A stretch of DNA of 49,562 bases from Methylomonas sp. (lineage in GTDB: Bacteria > Pseudomonadota > Gammaproteobacteria > Methylococcales > Methylomonadaceae): NCBI GenBank assembly GCA_002929135.1, contig PESC01000040.1, positions 1 to 49,562 on the forward strand. The letters are read 5' to 3'. The notes below the pieces were generated by a model. The model worked only from the letters and a program-made list of their open reading frames with translations. It was not told the DNA's origin and made no database searches. The translations under genes were made by a program, and so were the position numbers. The stretch's first letter is position 1; each line of letters starts with the position of its first letter. This document shows positions 24,707 to 32,432 of this stretch, piece by piece.

Positions 24707-25978
24707 ATGTTGGAGAACATCAAAATCGGCATGATAGGCTTAGGCTATGTCGGTCTGCCGTTGGCTGTGGAATTTGGCCGCAAATACCCGACGCTGGGTT
24801 TCGACATCAACCACACCCGCATAGCCGAACTCCGCAGCGGTCACGACCACACCCTGGAAGTCAGCGATGAGGAGCTGGCGCAAGCCCGCCATCTTGAATA
24901 CAGCAGCACGCTGGAAGACCTCACCGCCTGCAATGTCTATATCGTGACCGTACCCACACCGATCAACGATCATAAACAACCGGATCTGACACCTTTGCAA
25001 AAAGCCAGCGACACCCTGGGCAAGGTGCTCAAACAAGGCGACATCGTCATCTACGAATCGACGGTTTATCCCGGTGCCACCGAAGAAGTTTGCGTACCGA
25101 TTCTGGAAAAAATATCCGGCCTGACCTTCAACCAGGATTTTTACGTTGGCTACAGCCCCGAACGCATCAACCCCGGCGACAAGCAGCATCGCGTCACCAA
25201 CATTCTGAAAGTCACCTCCGGCTCGACGCCAGCCATCGCCGACACGATCGATACGCTGTACCAAAGCATCATCACCGCTGGCACCCACAAAGCCAGCAGC
25301 ATCAAAGTGGCCGAGGCTGCCAAAGTCATCGAAAACACCCAGCGCGACCTCAACATTGCACTGGTCAACGAACTGGCGCTGATCTTCAACCGCCTAGGGA
25401 TCGACACCGAAGAAGTGTTGATCGCCGCTGGCACCAAATGGAACTTCCTGCCCTTCCGCCCCGGCCTGGTCGGCGGTCATTGCATAGGCGTAGACCCTTA
25501 CTATCTGACTCACAAAGCCCAGGCCATCGGCTACAACCCGGAAGTCATTCTGTCCGGTCGTCGCATCAACGACGGCATGGGCGTGTATGTGGTTTCGCAA
25601 GTCGTCAAGCTGATGATAAAAAAGCGGATTCACGTTCAGGAAGCCAACGTACTCATCATGGGCCTGACCTTCAAGGAAAACTGCCCGGACATTCGTAACA
25701 CCCGCGTGGTCGACATCGTTGCCGAATTACAAAGCTATGGTGCCAATGTCGACGTCTACGACCCCTGGGTCGATGCCGACGAAGCCGTACACGAGTACGG
25801 CATCCGCCCGATTGAAAAACCGACACCTGGCAAGTACGATGCCATCATCCTTGCCGTCGCCCACAGCGAATTCAAGCAAACACCCATCGCTGACATACGC
25901 GCCCTTGGAACAGCCGATACCATCATCTACGACCTGAAATACCTGTTCCCCGCCAACCAAACCGACGCCAGGTTGTAA
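24707..25978 (+). CDS. UDP-sugar 6-dehydrogenase, TviB/WbpO type
   Basis: 423 residues. NAD-binding [17 protein letters not shown] starts near residue 8, [16 protein letters not shown] and [11 protein letters not shown] are family blocks, and the catalytic Cys259 lies in [17 protein letters not shown]. The sequence style is that of Vi-antigen TviB and WbpO/WbpA, which oxidise UDP-GlcNAc or UDP-GalNAc to the uronic acid rather than UDP-glucose. GGAG lies about 10 nt before the ATG. It precedes the epimerase by 3 bp and probably feeds the polysaccharide locus that begins 7 kb downstream. Confidence 0.88.
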   Translation: MLENIKIGMIGLGYVGLPLAVEFGRKYPTLGFDINHTRIAELRSGHDHTLEVSDEELAQARHLEYSSTLEDLTACNVYIVTVPTPINDHKQPDLTPLQKASDTLGKVLKQGDIVIYESTVYPGATEEVCVPILEKISGLTFNQDFYVGYSPERINPGDKQHRVTNILKVTSGSTPAIADTIDTLYQSIITAGTHKASSIKVAEAAKVIENTQRDLNIALVNELALIFNRLGIDTEEVLIAAGTKWNFLPFRPGLVGGHCIGVDPYYLTHKAQAIGYNPEVILSGRRINDGMGVYVVSQVVKLMIKKRIHVQEANVLIMGLTFKENCPDIRNTRVVDIVAELQSYGANVDVYDPWVDADEAVHEYGIRPIEKPTPGKYDAIILAVAHSEFKQTPIADIRALGTADTIIYDLKYLFPANQTDARL

Positions 25979-25981
25979 GCA

Positions 25982-26989
25982 ATGAGAATCATGGTAACCG
26001 GCACCGCCGGCTTCATAGGGAATCACTTGGCTTTGCGCCTGCTGGAACGCGGTGACGAGGTCATCGGTATCGATAATCTGAACGACTATTACGATGTCAG
26101 CCTGAAAGTCGATCGCCTGGCGCGCGTCAAAGATCACGCCCGTTTCACCGAGATCAGGCTCGACATTGCCGACCGTTCCGGCATGGAAGCCGTATTCCGC
26201 AAGTACCAGCCGCAGAAAGTGGTGAATCTGGCCGCACAGGCTGGTGTGCGTTATTCGCTGATCAATCCGTACGCCTACATGGACAGCAACATCATCGGCT
26301 TCATGAACATTCTGGAAGGCTGTCGCCATCACAACGTCGAACACCTGGTCTATGCCTCCAGCAGTTCGGTTTACGGCGCCAATGAAGCCATGCCGTTTTC
26401 GGTACACGACAACGTCGATCATCCATTAAGTCTGTACGCCGCCTCGAAGAAAGCCAACGAACTGATGGCCCATACCTATAGCAACCTGTACCAGTTACCG
26501 ACCACCGGGCTGCGCTTCTTCACGGTTTACGGCCCCTGGGGACGGCCCGACATGGCGCTATTCCTGTTCACCAAGGCTATTTTGAACGGCGATGAAATTG
26601 AGGTTTTCAATTACGGCAAGCACCGGCGCGACTTCACCTACATCGACGACATCGTCGAAGGCGTGATTCGCACACTCGATCACACTGCCGAAAGCAACCC
26701 GAATTGGAGCGGACACACTCCCGACCCAGGCACCAGCCGCGTACCGTGGCGGGTTTACAACATCGGCAACAACCATCCGGTCGAATTGCTGGATTACATC
26801 GACACCCTGGAACGCTTCCTCGGCAAATCCGCCCAAAAACGCCTGCTGCCACTGCAACCCGGCGACGTACCCGATACTTATGCCGATGTCGAAGCACTGG
26901 TAACCGATGTCGGCTACAAACCCGGTACCACCATCGAAGACGGTATCAAAAACTTCGTAAACTGGTATCGCGACTACTATCGCGTCTAA
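25982..26989 (+). CDS. UDP-uronate 4-epimerase-like SDR enzyme
   Basis: 335 residues, extended short-chain dehydrogenase. [15 protein letters not shown] binds NAD near the start, SSSSVYGA precedes the catalytic Tyr152-XXX-Lys156 (YAASKKAN), and [15 protein letters not shown] follows. The [12 protein letters not shown] block is typical of UDP-glucuronate 4-epimerases (LspL/Cap1J/WcaG group). With the dehydrogenase 3 bp upstream it likely interconverts the uronic acid nucleotide made by that enzyme. Exact sugar is not decided by sequence. Confidence 0.87.
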   Translation: MRIMVTGTAGFIGNHLALRLLERGDEVIGIDNLNDYYDVSLKVDRLARVKDHARFTEIRLDIADRSGMEAVFRKYQPQKVVNLAAQAGVRYSLINPYAYMDSNIIGFMNILEGCRHHNVEHLVYASSSSVYGANEAMPFSVHDNVDHPLSLYAASKKANELMAHTYSNLYQLPTTGLRFFTVYGPWGRPDMALFLFTKAILNGDEIEVFNYGKHRRDFTYIDDIVEGVIRTLDHTAESNPNWSGHTPDPGTSRVPWRVYNIGNNHPVELLDYIDTLERFLGKSAQKRLLPLQPGDVPDTYADVEALVTDVGYKPGTTIEDGIKNFVNWYRDYYRV

Positions 26990-27022
26990 GCTATTGCATA
27001 CCCATGGCAATCACTTTCGCCT

Positions 27023-27028
27023 TATAAT
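27023..27028 (+). promoter_or_regulatory. Possible -10 box for the coiled-coil gene
   Basis: A consensus TATAAT lies 51 nt before the coiled-coil gene start. No good -35 sits 16-18 bp upstream, so this is only a candidate. GGAGG at 27064-27068 is the ribosome-binding site, 10 nt before the ATG. Confidence 0.4.
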
Positions 27029-27078
27029 GCCGAAAACGATACCTGCCAAACAGCCTCGGTAATGGAGGTTAAATCAAC

Positions 27079-27642
27079 ATGTTAGCCGCAGAAGACATAG
27101 ATTACATAAAGACCCACCTGGCCACTTGGTTAGCCGAGCAATCGCTTGGCAAACCACCGGTGGTGTATGAAATCGAACTGCGCGAACGCATGGTGCGAGT
27201 TGAAGAAGCCCTGAAAAACCAAGGGGAAGAACTCAAAGCACAGCGTGAAACCATGCAGCAGATCATGCAGCAAATGGATAAGCGATTTGAACAGGTCGAC
27301 AAGCGTTTGGATCTGATGCACCAGGATATGAACAAGCGCTTCGAGCAGGTTGAAAAGCGCTTCGAACAGGTAGACAAGCGCTTCGAACAGGTAGACAAGC
27401 GCTTCGAGCAGGTTGAAAAGCGCTTCGAGCAGGTAGACAAACGCCTAGAACAGGCCGACAAACGCTTCGAACAGTTTGACAAGCGCTTCGATCAAATGCA
27501 GCAGGAGTCAAACAAACGCTTCGATCAAGTTCACCAGGAAATTCTGCAAATCCATCGCGACATGCGGCAAATGACCATGTGGATGGTCGGCATTTTCGTG
27601 TCGATTGTCGGCTTGGCCGTTGCCGTGTTCAAACTGACATAA
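27079..27642 (+). CDS. Heptad-repeat coiled-coil protein with C-terminal anchor
   Basis: 187 residues. The N-terminal 35 residues (IDYIKTHLATWLAEQSLG) look folded. Residues about 40-165 are a long coiled coil made of repeated 7-residue units of the type KRFEQVD/KRFEQVE, and a C-terminal membrane helix (MTMWMVGIFVSIVGLAVAVF) ends the protein. The DNA shows matching 21-bp tandem repeats. The shape recalls Bdr-type and DUF1640-like tail-anchored coiled coils, but I do not recognise a named family. A good GGAGG ribosome site supports expression. It stands alone between the epimerase and convergent mscL. Confidence 0.82.
   Translation: MLAAEDIDYIKTHLATWLAEQSLGKPPVVYEIELRERMVRVEEALKNQGEELKAQRETMQQIMQQMDKRFEQVDKRLDLMHQDMNKRFEQVEKRFEQVDKRFEQVDKRFEQVEKRFEQVDKRLEQADKRFEQFDKRFDQMQQESNKRFDQVHQEILQIHRDMRQMTMWMVGIFVSIVGLAVAVFKLT
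27274..27486 (+). repeat. 21-bp tandem repeats encoding KRFEQV(D/E)
   Basis: About seven contiguous imperfect 21-bp units (type AAGCGCTTCGAACAGGTAGAC) run through 27334-27483, with one related unit before. Some neighbours are nearly identical at DNA level, which suggests recent duplication. Each unit adds exactly one coiled-coil heptad and keeps frame. Confidence 0.88.
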
Positions 27643-27665
27643 ACGTCCAAAACCATCACCAAACC

Positions 27666-27696
27666 TGGCTCCGATGGCCATTCCCCATCAGAGCCA
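27666..27696. terminator. Hairpin between convergent coiled-coil gene and mscL
   Basis: A 12-bp stem with one mismatch (TGGCTCCGATGG, 7-nt loop, CCATCAGAGCCA) lies between the two convergent stop codons. There is no real T-run on either side, so it may be a weak bidirectional terminator or just a stabilising hairpin. Confidence 0.5.
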
Positions 27697-27708
27697 AGGC
27701 AGACAGTC

Positions 27709-28128
27709 TTACGGCCTGTTTTTCAGCAAATCGCGGATTTCAGCCAGCAACAACTCCTGACTGGAGGGTGCTGGAGGCGCCTCTGGTACAGACTCGGTTT
27801 TTTTCTTGAATGAACTCAGCAGTTTAATCACCCCGAAAATAGCAGCGGCGATGATCGAAAAATCAATAACGGTCTGGATGAACTTGCCATAACTGATAAC
27901 GACGGCAGGAATGACAGCTCCCTCGACCGTTCTGGATGCCTCTTGAATCGTCACCGCAAGATCGGAAAAATCGACTCCCCCCAGCAACACACCGACAGGC
28001 GGCATAATCACGTCCGCCACCAGCGACGACACAATCTTGCCGAATGCAGCGCCAATGACTACGCCAACCGCCATGTCGACCACACTGCCTCTCATCGCAA
28101 ACTCTTTGAACTCTTTTAGCAACCCCAT
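27709..28128 (-). CDS. mscL: Large-conductance mechanosensitive channel MscL
   Basis: 139 residues, normal length. N-terminal [33 protein letters not shown] is the family start and first helix (quoted in part from residues 1-33), then [15 protein letters not shown], the second helix ([18 protein letters not shown]) and a C-terminal [16 protein letters not shown] bundle helix. It opens under membrane tension to release solutes on osmotic downshock. AGAGGT lies about 10 nt before the ATG. Confidence 0.97.
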   Translation of the reverse strand: MGLLKEFKEFAMRGSVVDMAVGVVIGAAFGKIVSSLVADVIMPPVGVLLGGVDFSDLAVTIQEASRTVEGAVIPAVVISYGKFIQTVIDFSIIAAAIFGVIKLLSSFKKKTESVPEAPPAPSSQELLLAEIRDLLKNRP

Positions 28129-28319
28129 GACAAGTACCTCTTGTTTTTTCAGATTTTAGAAAATGACATATCACCATTCAACGCAAGGACACCCACGCTG
28201 AATTGAGAGGAAACCCACCTGCCGCACTCTGCGCGGCGTAAGCTACGGCACGTAGGTCGGGACGCTGAAGAGTTACCGATATTTTCCCTGCTGCGACCAC
28301 TTGCACACCGATGTTTTTT

Positions 28320-29054
28320 TTAATGTACGTCTTTCCAGTATTCCTTTTTAAGCAGATAGGCCAAAACGGTGAACATCAGGATGAAGAACAGTGCGTATTT
28401 ACCCATGCTCCGGCGCTCTAACTGAACCGGTTCACCGACATAAACCAGAAAGTTGACCAAGTCGTTGACAAAAAGATCGAATTCCTTGGGCGACAACTGG
28501 CCGGGTTCATCCAGCTTCAGACCCGCAATCACGGTCTGGCCATCGATGTTCTTGGTGACAGCAACCTGCGTACCCTGCAATTGCCACAACACGTTGGGCA
28601 TGGCGACATCTTCGAATACGGCATTGTTGACGCCTGAAGGCTTACCTGGGTCGGCGTAAAAGCTTTTCAGATAGGTGTAAAGCCAGTCGGCGCCTCGTGA
28701 ACGCGCGATCAGCGACAGGTCGGGCGGCGTGGTGCCAAACCATTTGGTGGCGTCGCGACTATTCATGGCCGAGTGCATCTGGTCGTAAATACCCGCGCCC
28801 AGCGGGGCAACATTTTTCAAAACATTCCCTTCATCAAGCCTCAAATCGAGCGCGATACGTTTGTAGCGTATGTGTTTGGCAGCGTGGCAACCCAAGCAAT
28901 ACGTCACGTAATTTCTGGCGCCACGTTCCAGCGAGGCACTGTCGGTCAGATCGATGTCGGCCGATTCCAATTGAGCGCGACCGGTGCCGGCATTGACTGT
29001 CAGCGGAAGCAAAAATAAAAGCGTGTACAGAATTTTTTTCATGACTCTTTTCAT
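28320..29054 (-). CDS. petC: Cytochrome c1 of the bc1 complex
   Basis: 244 residues. Signal peptide (MKKILYTLLFLLPLTVNA after a possible 4-residue leader; ATGs at 29054 and 29042 are both possible). Haem c site is Cys53-LGC-His57 (YCLGCHAAKH), the Met ligand region is VAMPNVLW, and a C-terminal anchor (GKYALFFILMFTVLAYLLKKEYW) ends the protein. It passes electrons from the Rieske protein to soluble cytochrome c. Starts 3 bp after petB in the petABC operon. Confidence 0.95.
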   Translation of the reverse strand: MKRVMKKILYTLLFLLPLTVNAGTGRAQLESADIDLTDSASLERGARNYVTYCLGCHAAKHIRYKRIALDLRLDEGNVLKNVAPLGAGIYDQMHSAMNSRDATKWFGTTPPDLSLIARSRGADWLYTYLKSFYADPGKPSGVNNAVFEDVAMPNVLWQLQGTQVAVTKNIDGQTVIAGLKLDEPGQLSPKEFDLFVNDLVNFLVYVGEPVQLERRSMGKYALFFILMFTVLAYLLKKEYWKDVH

Positions 29055-29057
29055 CGC

Positions 29058-30455
29058 TCAATCCAGGCTCTTTTTCAGGTTTTTGGCAACACGAATCGCT
29101 ACCGCCTTGATCCCGGCAGGATTCGGTTTTCGCTTGACCACGGTTGCACCCAGCATGCCCGGCGTGGTTTCAGTGATGATGACTTCTTTTGCCAGTGCTT
29201 TTGCCGCTGTAATTCGCTCTTCCAATGTGGGTTGATCGGTAAGGCGTTCAGGCACCGGCTTGGTTTTCTCCCAACGGGTGTACAACGGCATCAACAGAAA
29301 GAATCCAAAATAAATGGCGGTGAGAATACGGGCGACCGTGGTTGCAGCCGGTGTAGCGGGCTGCGTGCCTAAATAACCCAGGCCGATGAACGCAATCACG
29401 AACAGTACAACGGCTTTTTTGAAAATACCGCCACGATAACGAATGGATTTGACCGGGCTGCGATCCAGCCAAGGCAGCATGAACAGCACGACGATGGCAC
29501 CACCCATCGCGATGACACCGGCGAATTTGTCGGGCACGGCCCGCAAAATGGCGTAAAACGGCGTGAAATACCAGACCGGTGCAATATGTTCCGGGGTTTT
29601 CAGAGGATCGGCCGGAATGAAGTTGGCGTGCTCCAGAAAATAACCGCCCATTTCCGGCATGTAAAAAATCACCAGCGCGAAGAAGAACATGAAAACGCCA
29701 ACGCCGACAAGGTCTTTCACAGTGTAATACGGGTGGAATGGAATACCGTCCAGCGGCGTACCTTTCCAGTTCAGGTTTTTCTTGATTTCGATGCCGTCAG
29801 GGTTGTTGGAGCCGACTTCGTGCAGCGCCACGATATGCAGGAACACCAGAATCAGCAGCACCAGCGGCACGGCGATAACGTGAAAGGCGAAGAAGCGGTT
29901 CAGCGTGGCATCGGACACGACATAATCGCCGCGCACCCACAACGACAACTCATCACCAACGACCGGGATGGCACTGAACAGCGAAATGATGACCTGGGCA
30001 CCCCAGTACGACATCTGCCCCCAAGGCAACAAATAACCCATGAAGGCTTCCGCCATCAGGCAGACGTAGATCAACATGCCGAATATCCAGATCAGCTCGC
30101 GCGGCTGCTTGAACGAGCCGTAGATAAGACCACGGAACATGTGCAGGTAAACCACGATGAAAAACGCCGACGCCCCGGTCGAGTGCATGTAACGCACCAG
30201 CCAGCCCCAGCTGACATCACGCATGATGTATTCGACCGAATCGAACGCCAATTCGGCATCCGGCTTGTAATTCATGGTCAGCAGAATGCCGGTGATGAAC
30301 TGGTTGACCAGCACGAACAGTGCCAGCGAGCCAAAGAAATACCAGATGTTGAAGTTTTTTGGCGCGTAGTAATGCGCCATGTGTTCGTTCCACAGATCGG
30401 AAATCGGGAAACGTTCCAGCAGCCACTCACCGCAACGATTGATTTGTTGTTTCAT
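29058..30455 (-). CDS. petB: Cytochrome b of the bc1 complex
   Basis: 465 residues with the eight-helix fold. Haem-ligand histidines lie in YMHSTGASAFFIVVYLHMF and in FFAFHVIAVPLVLLILVFLH. The Qo-site motif reads PVWY (HIAPVWYFTPFYAIL), a variant I recall as usual in beta/gamma-proteobacteria, in place of PEWY. After the usual end (WEKTKPVPERLT) the chain continues about 55 residues in a basic, Ala/Lys-rich tail not needed for the fold. It oxidises quinol in the inner membrane. Its start overlaps the petA stop as ATGA. Confidence 0.96.
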   Translation of the reverse strand: MKQQINRCGEWLLERFPISDLWNEHMAHYYAPKNFNIWYFFGSLALFVLVNQFITGILLTMNYKPDAELAFDSVEYIMRDVSWGWLVRYMHSTGASAFFIVVYLHMFRGLIYGSFKQPRELIWIFGMLIYVCLMAEAFMGYLLPWGQMSYWGAQVIISLFSAIPVVGDELSLWVRGDYVVSDATLNRFFAFHVIAVPLVLLILVFLHIVALHEVGSNNPDGIEIKKNLNWKGTPLDGIPFHPYYTVKDLVGVGVFMFFFALVIFYMPEMGGYFLEHANFIPADPLKTPEHIAPVWYFTPFYAILRAVPDKFAGVIAMGGAIVVLFMLPWLDRSPVKSIRYRGGIFKKAVVLFVIAFIGLGYLGTQPATPAATTVARILTAIYFGFFLLMPLYTRWEKTKPVPERLTDQPTLEERITAAKALAKEVIITETTPGMLGATVVKRKPNPAGIKAVAIRVAKNLKKSLD

Positions 30456-31051
30456 GCTGTGCCTGCCTCGGTATCTTCACCAATCACGATCAGATTGTCG
30501 TTGACATATCGGTAGGGTGGAATTTCCAGGTTGGTGGGCGCCGGAACGCCACGAAACACGCGACCGGCCAGATCAAACCACGAGCCATGGCAGGGGCAGA
30601 AGAAGCCGCCCTTCCAGTCGTCACCCAAATCGCTGGGGCCGATTTCAGGCCGGAAGGTGGGCGAGCAGCCCAGGTGGGTACACAGACCGATAGCCACGAA
30701 AATTTCCGGCTTGATCGAACGCAGCGCGTTCTTGCTGTATTCCGGCTGAAGGGATTCGTTCGACAATGGATCGGCCAACTTGCTGTCCAGCGTTGACAAT
30801 GTCGTGAGAACTTCCGGAGTACGGTTCAACACCCATACCGGCTTGCCGCGCCATGCGGCCCGGATCAACTGCCCTGGCTCCATCTTGCTGAGATCGATTT
30901 CGACAGGCGCACCCGCTGCCATGGCCTTGGCGCTGGGTTGCATTTGCGAGAGGAAAGGCACGGCAAGATAACCGGCCCCGACGGCACCAACCACGGACAA
31001 GGCCGAGGTCAGAAACTGGCGTTTTGAAGTATCGACGCCTTCAAGATTCAT
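30452..31051 (-). CDS. petA: Rieske iron-sulfur protein of the bc1 complex
   Basis: 199 residues from the ATG at 31049-31051, supported by AGGAG 8 nt upstream; the frame runs to 31096. An N-terminal SKRQFL followed by a hydrophobic helix is a weak Tat-type anchor (KR rather than RR). The 2Fe-2S boxes are Cys124-THLGC and Cys152-PCHGS, with ligands Cys124, His126, Cys152 and His155. It is the first gene of petABC and carries electrons from quinol to cytochrome c1. Confidence 0.96.
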   Translation of the reverse strand: MNLEGVDTSKRQFLTSALSVVGAVGAGYLAVPFLSQMQPSAKAMAAGAPVEIDLSKMEPGQLIRAAWRGKPVWVLNRTPEVLTTLSTLDSKLADPLSNESLQPEYSKNALRSIKPEIFVAIGLCTHLGCSPTFRPEIGPSDLGDDWKGGFFCPCHGSWFDLAGRVFRGVPAPTNLEIPPYRYVNDNLIVIGEDTEAGTA

Positions 31052-31082
31052 AGATAACACTCCTGCTTGCAAGATGATGTGT

Positions 31083-31096
31083 GTGATACACATCAA
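31083..31096 (-). promoter_or_regulatory. Crp/Fnr-family operator-like palindrome at petA
   Basis: TTGATGTGTATCAC on the minus strand matches the Fnr/Anr consensus TTGAT-N4-ATCAA at 9 of 10 fixed positions. It is also part of a wider dyad TGATGTGT-ATCAC-ACACATCA. It lies 32-45 nt before the petA ATG and just downstream of a TATAAT at 31099-31104, so a bound regulator would sit over the expected start of transcription and repress. Binding is inferred only. Confidence 0.55.
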
Positions 31097-31098
31097 TT

Positions 31099-31104
31099 AT
31101 TATA
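31099..31104 (-). promoter_or_regulatory. Candidate petA -10 box
   Basis: Consensus TATAAT in an AT-rich stretch, giving a predicted leader of about 40 nt. No recognisable -35 lies 16-18 bp upstream. Confidence 0.45.
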
Positions 31105-31196
31105 ATTTTTCGGCAAATATACCTTACCGATCCGGGTTTATGAAAGCGTTATTGCGGCGCGCAACCTGCTAGGCGCACCTCGGTTGCACGGCATGT

Positions 31197-32297
31197 TTAC
31201 AGTGCATGGCGCAACGCATTCAAAAAGGCCAGATTTTCGGTCGGCCTGCCTATCGTGACTCTTAAACAACCCTGCAATACGCCACCTTGCGGCGAAACAT
31301 TTTTGACGAGCACGCCCTGCTGCTTCAACGCGGCAAACACCTCATCGGCGGATTTCGACAACACCCGGAACAGAATGAAATTGGCCGAACTTGGGTAAGT
31401 TGCGATACCGTCAAGCGCCATGAGCGCCGTCATGACCTCGGTACGCTGTTCCCGAATCCACCCGATTTGCTCGTACAGAAATTGTGGATTGCGTAACACG
31501 AACGTCGCCGTCGATTGGGTTAGGCAATTGATATTGTAGGGCAGGCGTACTTTATCGAGTTGCGCCAGCAATACCGGGTCGCCCACCAGGAATCCGAGCC
31601 GCAATCCGGCCAGGCCCAGCTTGGACACCGTGCGCATGACCAGCAGATTCGGGTATCTCGCTAACTGACCGAGAAAGCTAGCGTCGGCAAACGGCGCATA
31701 AGCCTCGTCGACCACCACCAGGCCCGGCGCTGCCGTCAAAATACGCTGCATGGCAGCAGCGTCGAATAAATTGCCGGTCGGATTGTTCGGATAGGCCAAA
31801 AATATCAGCGATGGCCGTTCGGTTTCGATGGCATCCAGCATGGCGGGTAAATCGAGATCGAAGCTGTCCGGCAGCAACGGCACACCTCGATAGCGCAAGC
31901 CCAGGCTGCGGGCAATCTGCCGGTACATGACGAAACCCGGCTCCGGTGCCAGTACCGAGGCATCAGGCGGCAAGGCCATCAGCAGAATCTGGATAATCTC
32001 GTCCGAACCGTTGCCAAGCAGTAAACCGACATCATCTGGAATGGCGTTGCTGTCGCGCAATGCCGCCGTCAGCTCGGTTGCAGCCGGGTCGGGGTAACGG
32101 TTCAGCGGACAGGATTTCAGATGCGTCAACCAGGCCTGCTGGACATCGTCCGGCCATGAATAGGGGTTTTCCATTGCATCGAGTTTGATGTAATTGCGGG
32201 CATCGGCGACATGATAGGCCGACATGGCGAGAACTTCGGGACGGAGTACGTTGATAGACACAGGCTTTGACACAAGAAAAGAGGGAGCCGGGCACAT
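31197..32297 (-). CDS. hisC: Histidinol-phosphate aminotransferase
   Basis: 366 residues as read from the ATG at 32297. GTG codons at 32273 and 32261 are equally likely starts, since the conserved part begins near SINVLRPEVLAMSAYHV. Fold-type I PLP enzyme: LDAMENPYSWP, LGNGSDEIIQIL, FLAYPNNPTGN, VVDEAYAPFAD and the PLP lysine Lys226 in VSKLGLAGLRLGF. It transaminates imidazole acetol phosphate in histidine synthesis. It stands alone, divergent from hpnR. Confidence 0.93.
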   Translation of the reverse strand: MCPAPSFLVSKPVSINVLRPEVLAMSAYHVADARNYIKLDAMENPYSWPDDVQQAWLTHLKSCPLNRYPDPAATELTAALRDSNAIPDDVGLLLGNGSDEIIQILLMALPPDASVLAPEPGFVMYRQIARSLGLRYRGVPLLPDSFDLDLPAMLDAIETERPSLIFLAYPNNPTGNLFDAAAMQRILTAAPGLVVVDEAYAPFADASFLGQLARYPNLLVMRTVSKLGLAGLRLGFLVGDPVLLAQLDKVRLPYNINCLTQSTATFVLRNPQFLYEQIGWIREQRTEVMTALMALDGIATYPSSANFILFRVLSKSADEVFAALKQQGVLVKNVSPQGGVLQGCLRVTIGRPTENLAFLNALRHAL

Positions 32298-32432
32298 GAA
32301 ACCCGGCGGATTCTAGCAAAGCAAGTGGCGGAAAGCAGAACCATCGGGTATCGACTCGAAACATCCTGCACTCATGCCTGAATAAAATTTGGCATAATCC
32401 GGCGTTGTTTTTCCGCCACCCAAGGCTACCCG

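Noticed and set aside
27274-27486. Tandem repeats suggesting a CRISPR array
   Set aside because: Units are 21 bp, contiguous and without spacers, and encode an in-frame coiled coil.
28130-28144. ACAAG-AGGTA-CTTGT mini-hairpin around the mscL ribosome site
   Set aside because: Only 5 bp with the Shine-Dalgarno exposed in the loop; too weak to claim regulation.
28145-28319. Possible RNA or repeat between mscL and petC (CGTAGGTCGGGAC and nearby)
   Set aside because: It resembles a fragment of common intergenic repeat DNA but no second copy or fold is present in the window.
29586-30515. A 309-codon plus-strand frame opposite petB
   Set aside because: Antisense shadow of cytochrome b, His/Gln-rich composition typical of such frames.
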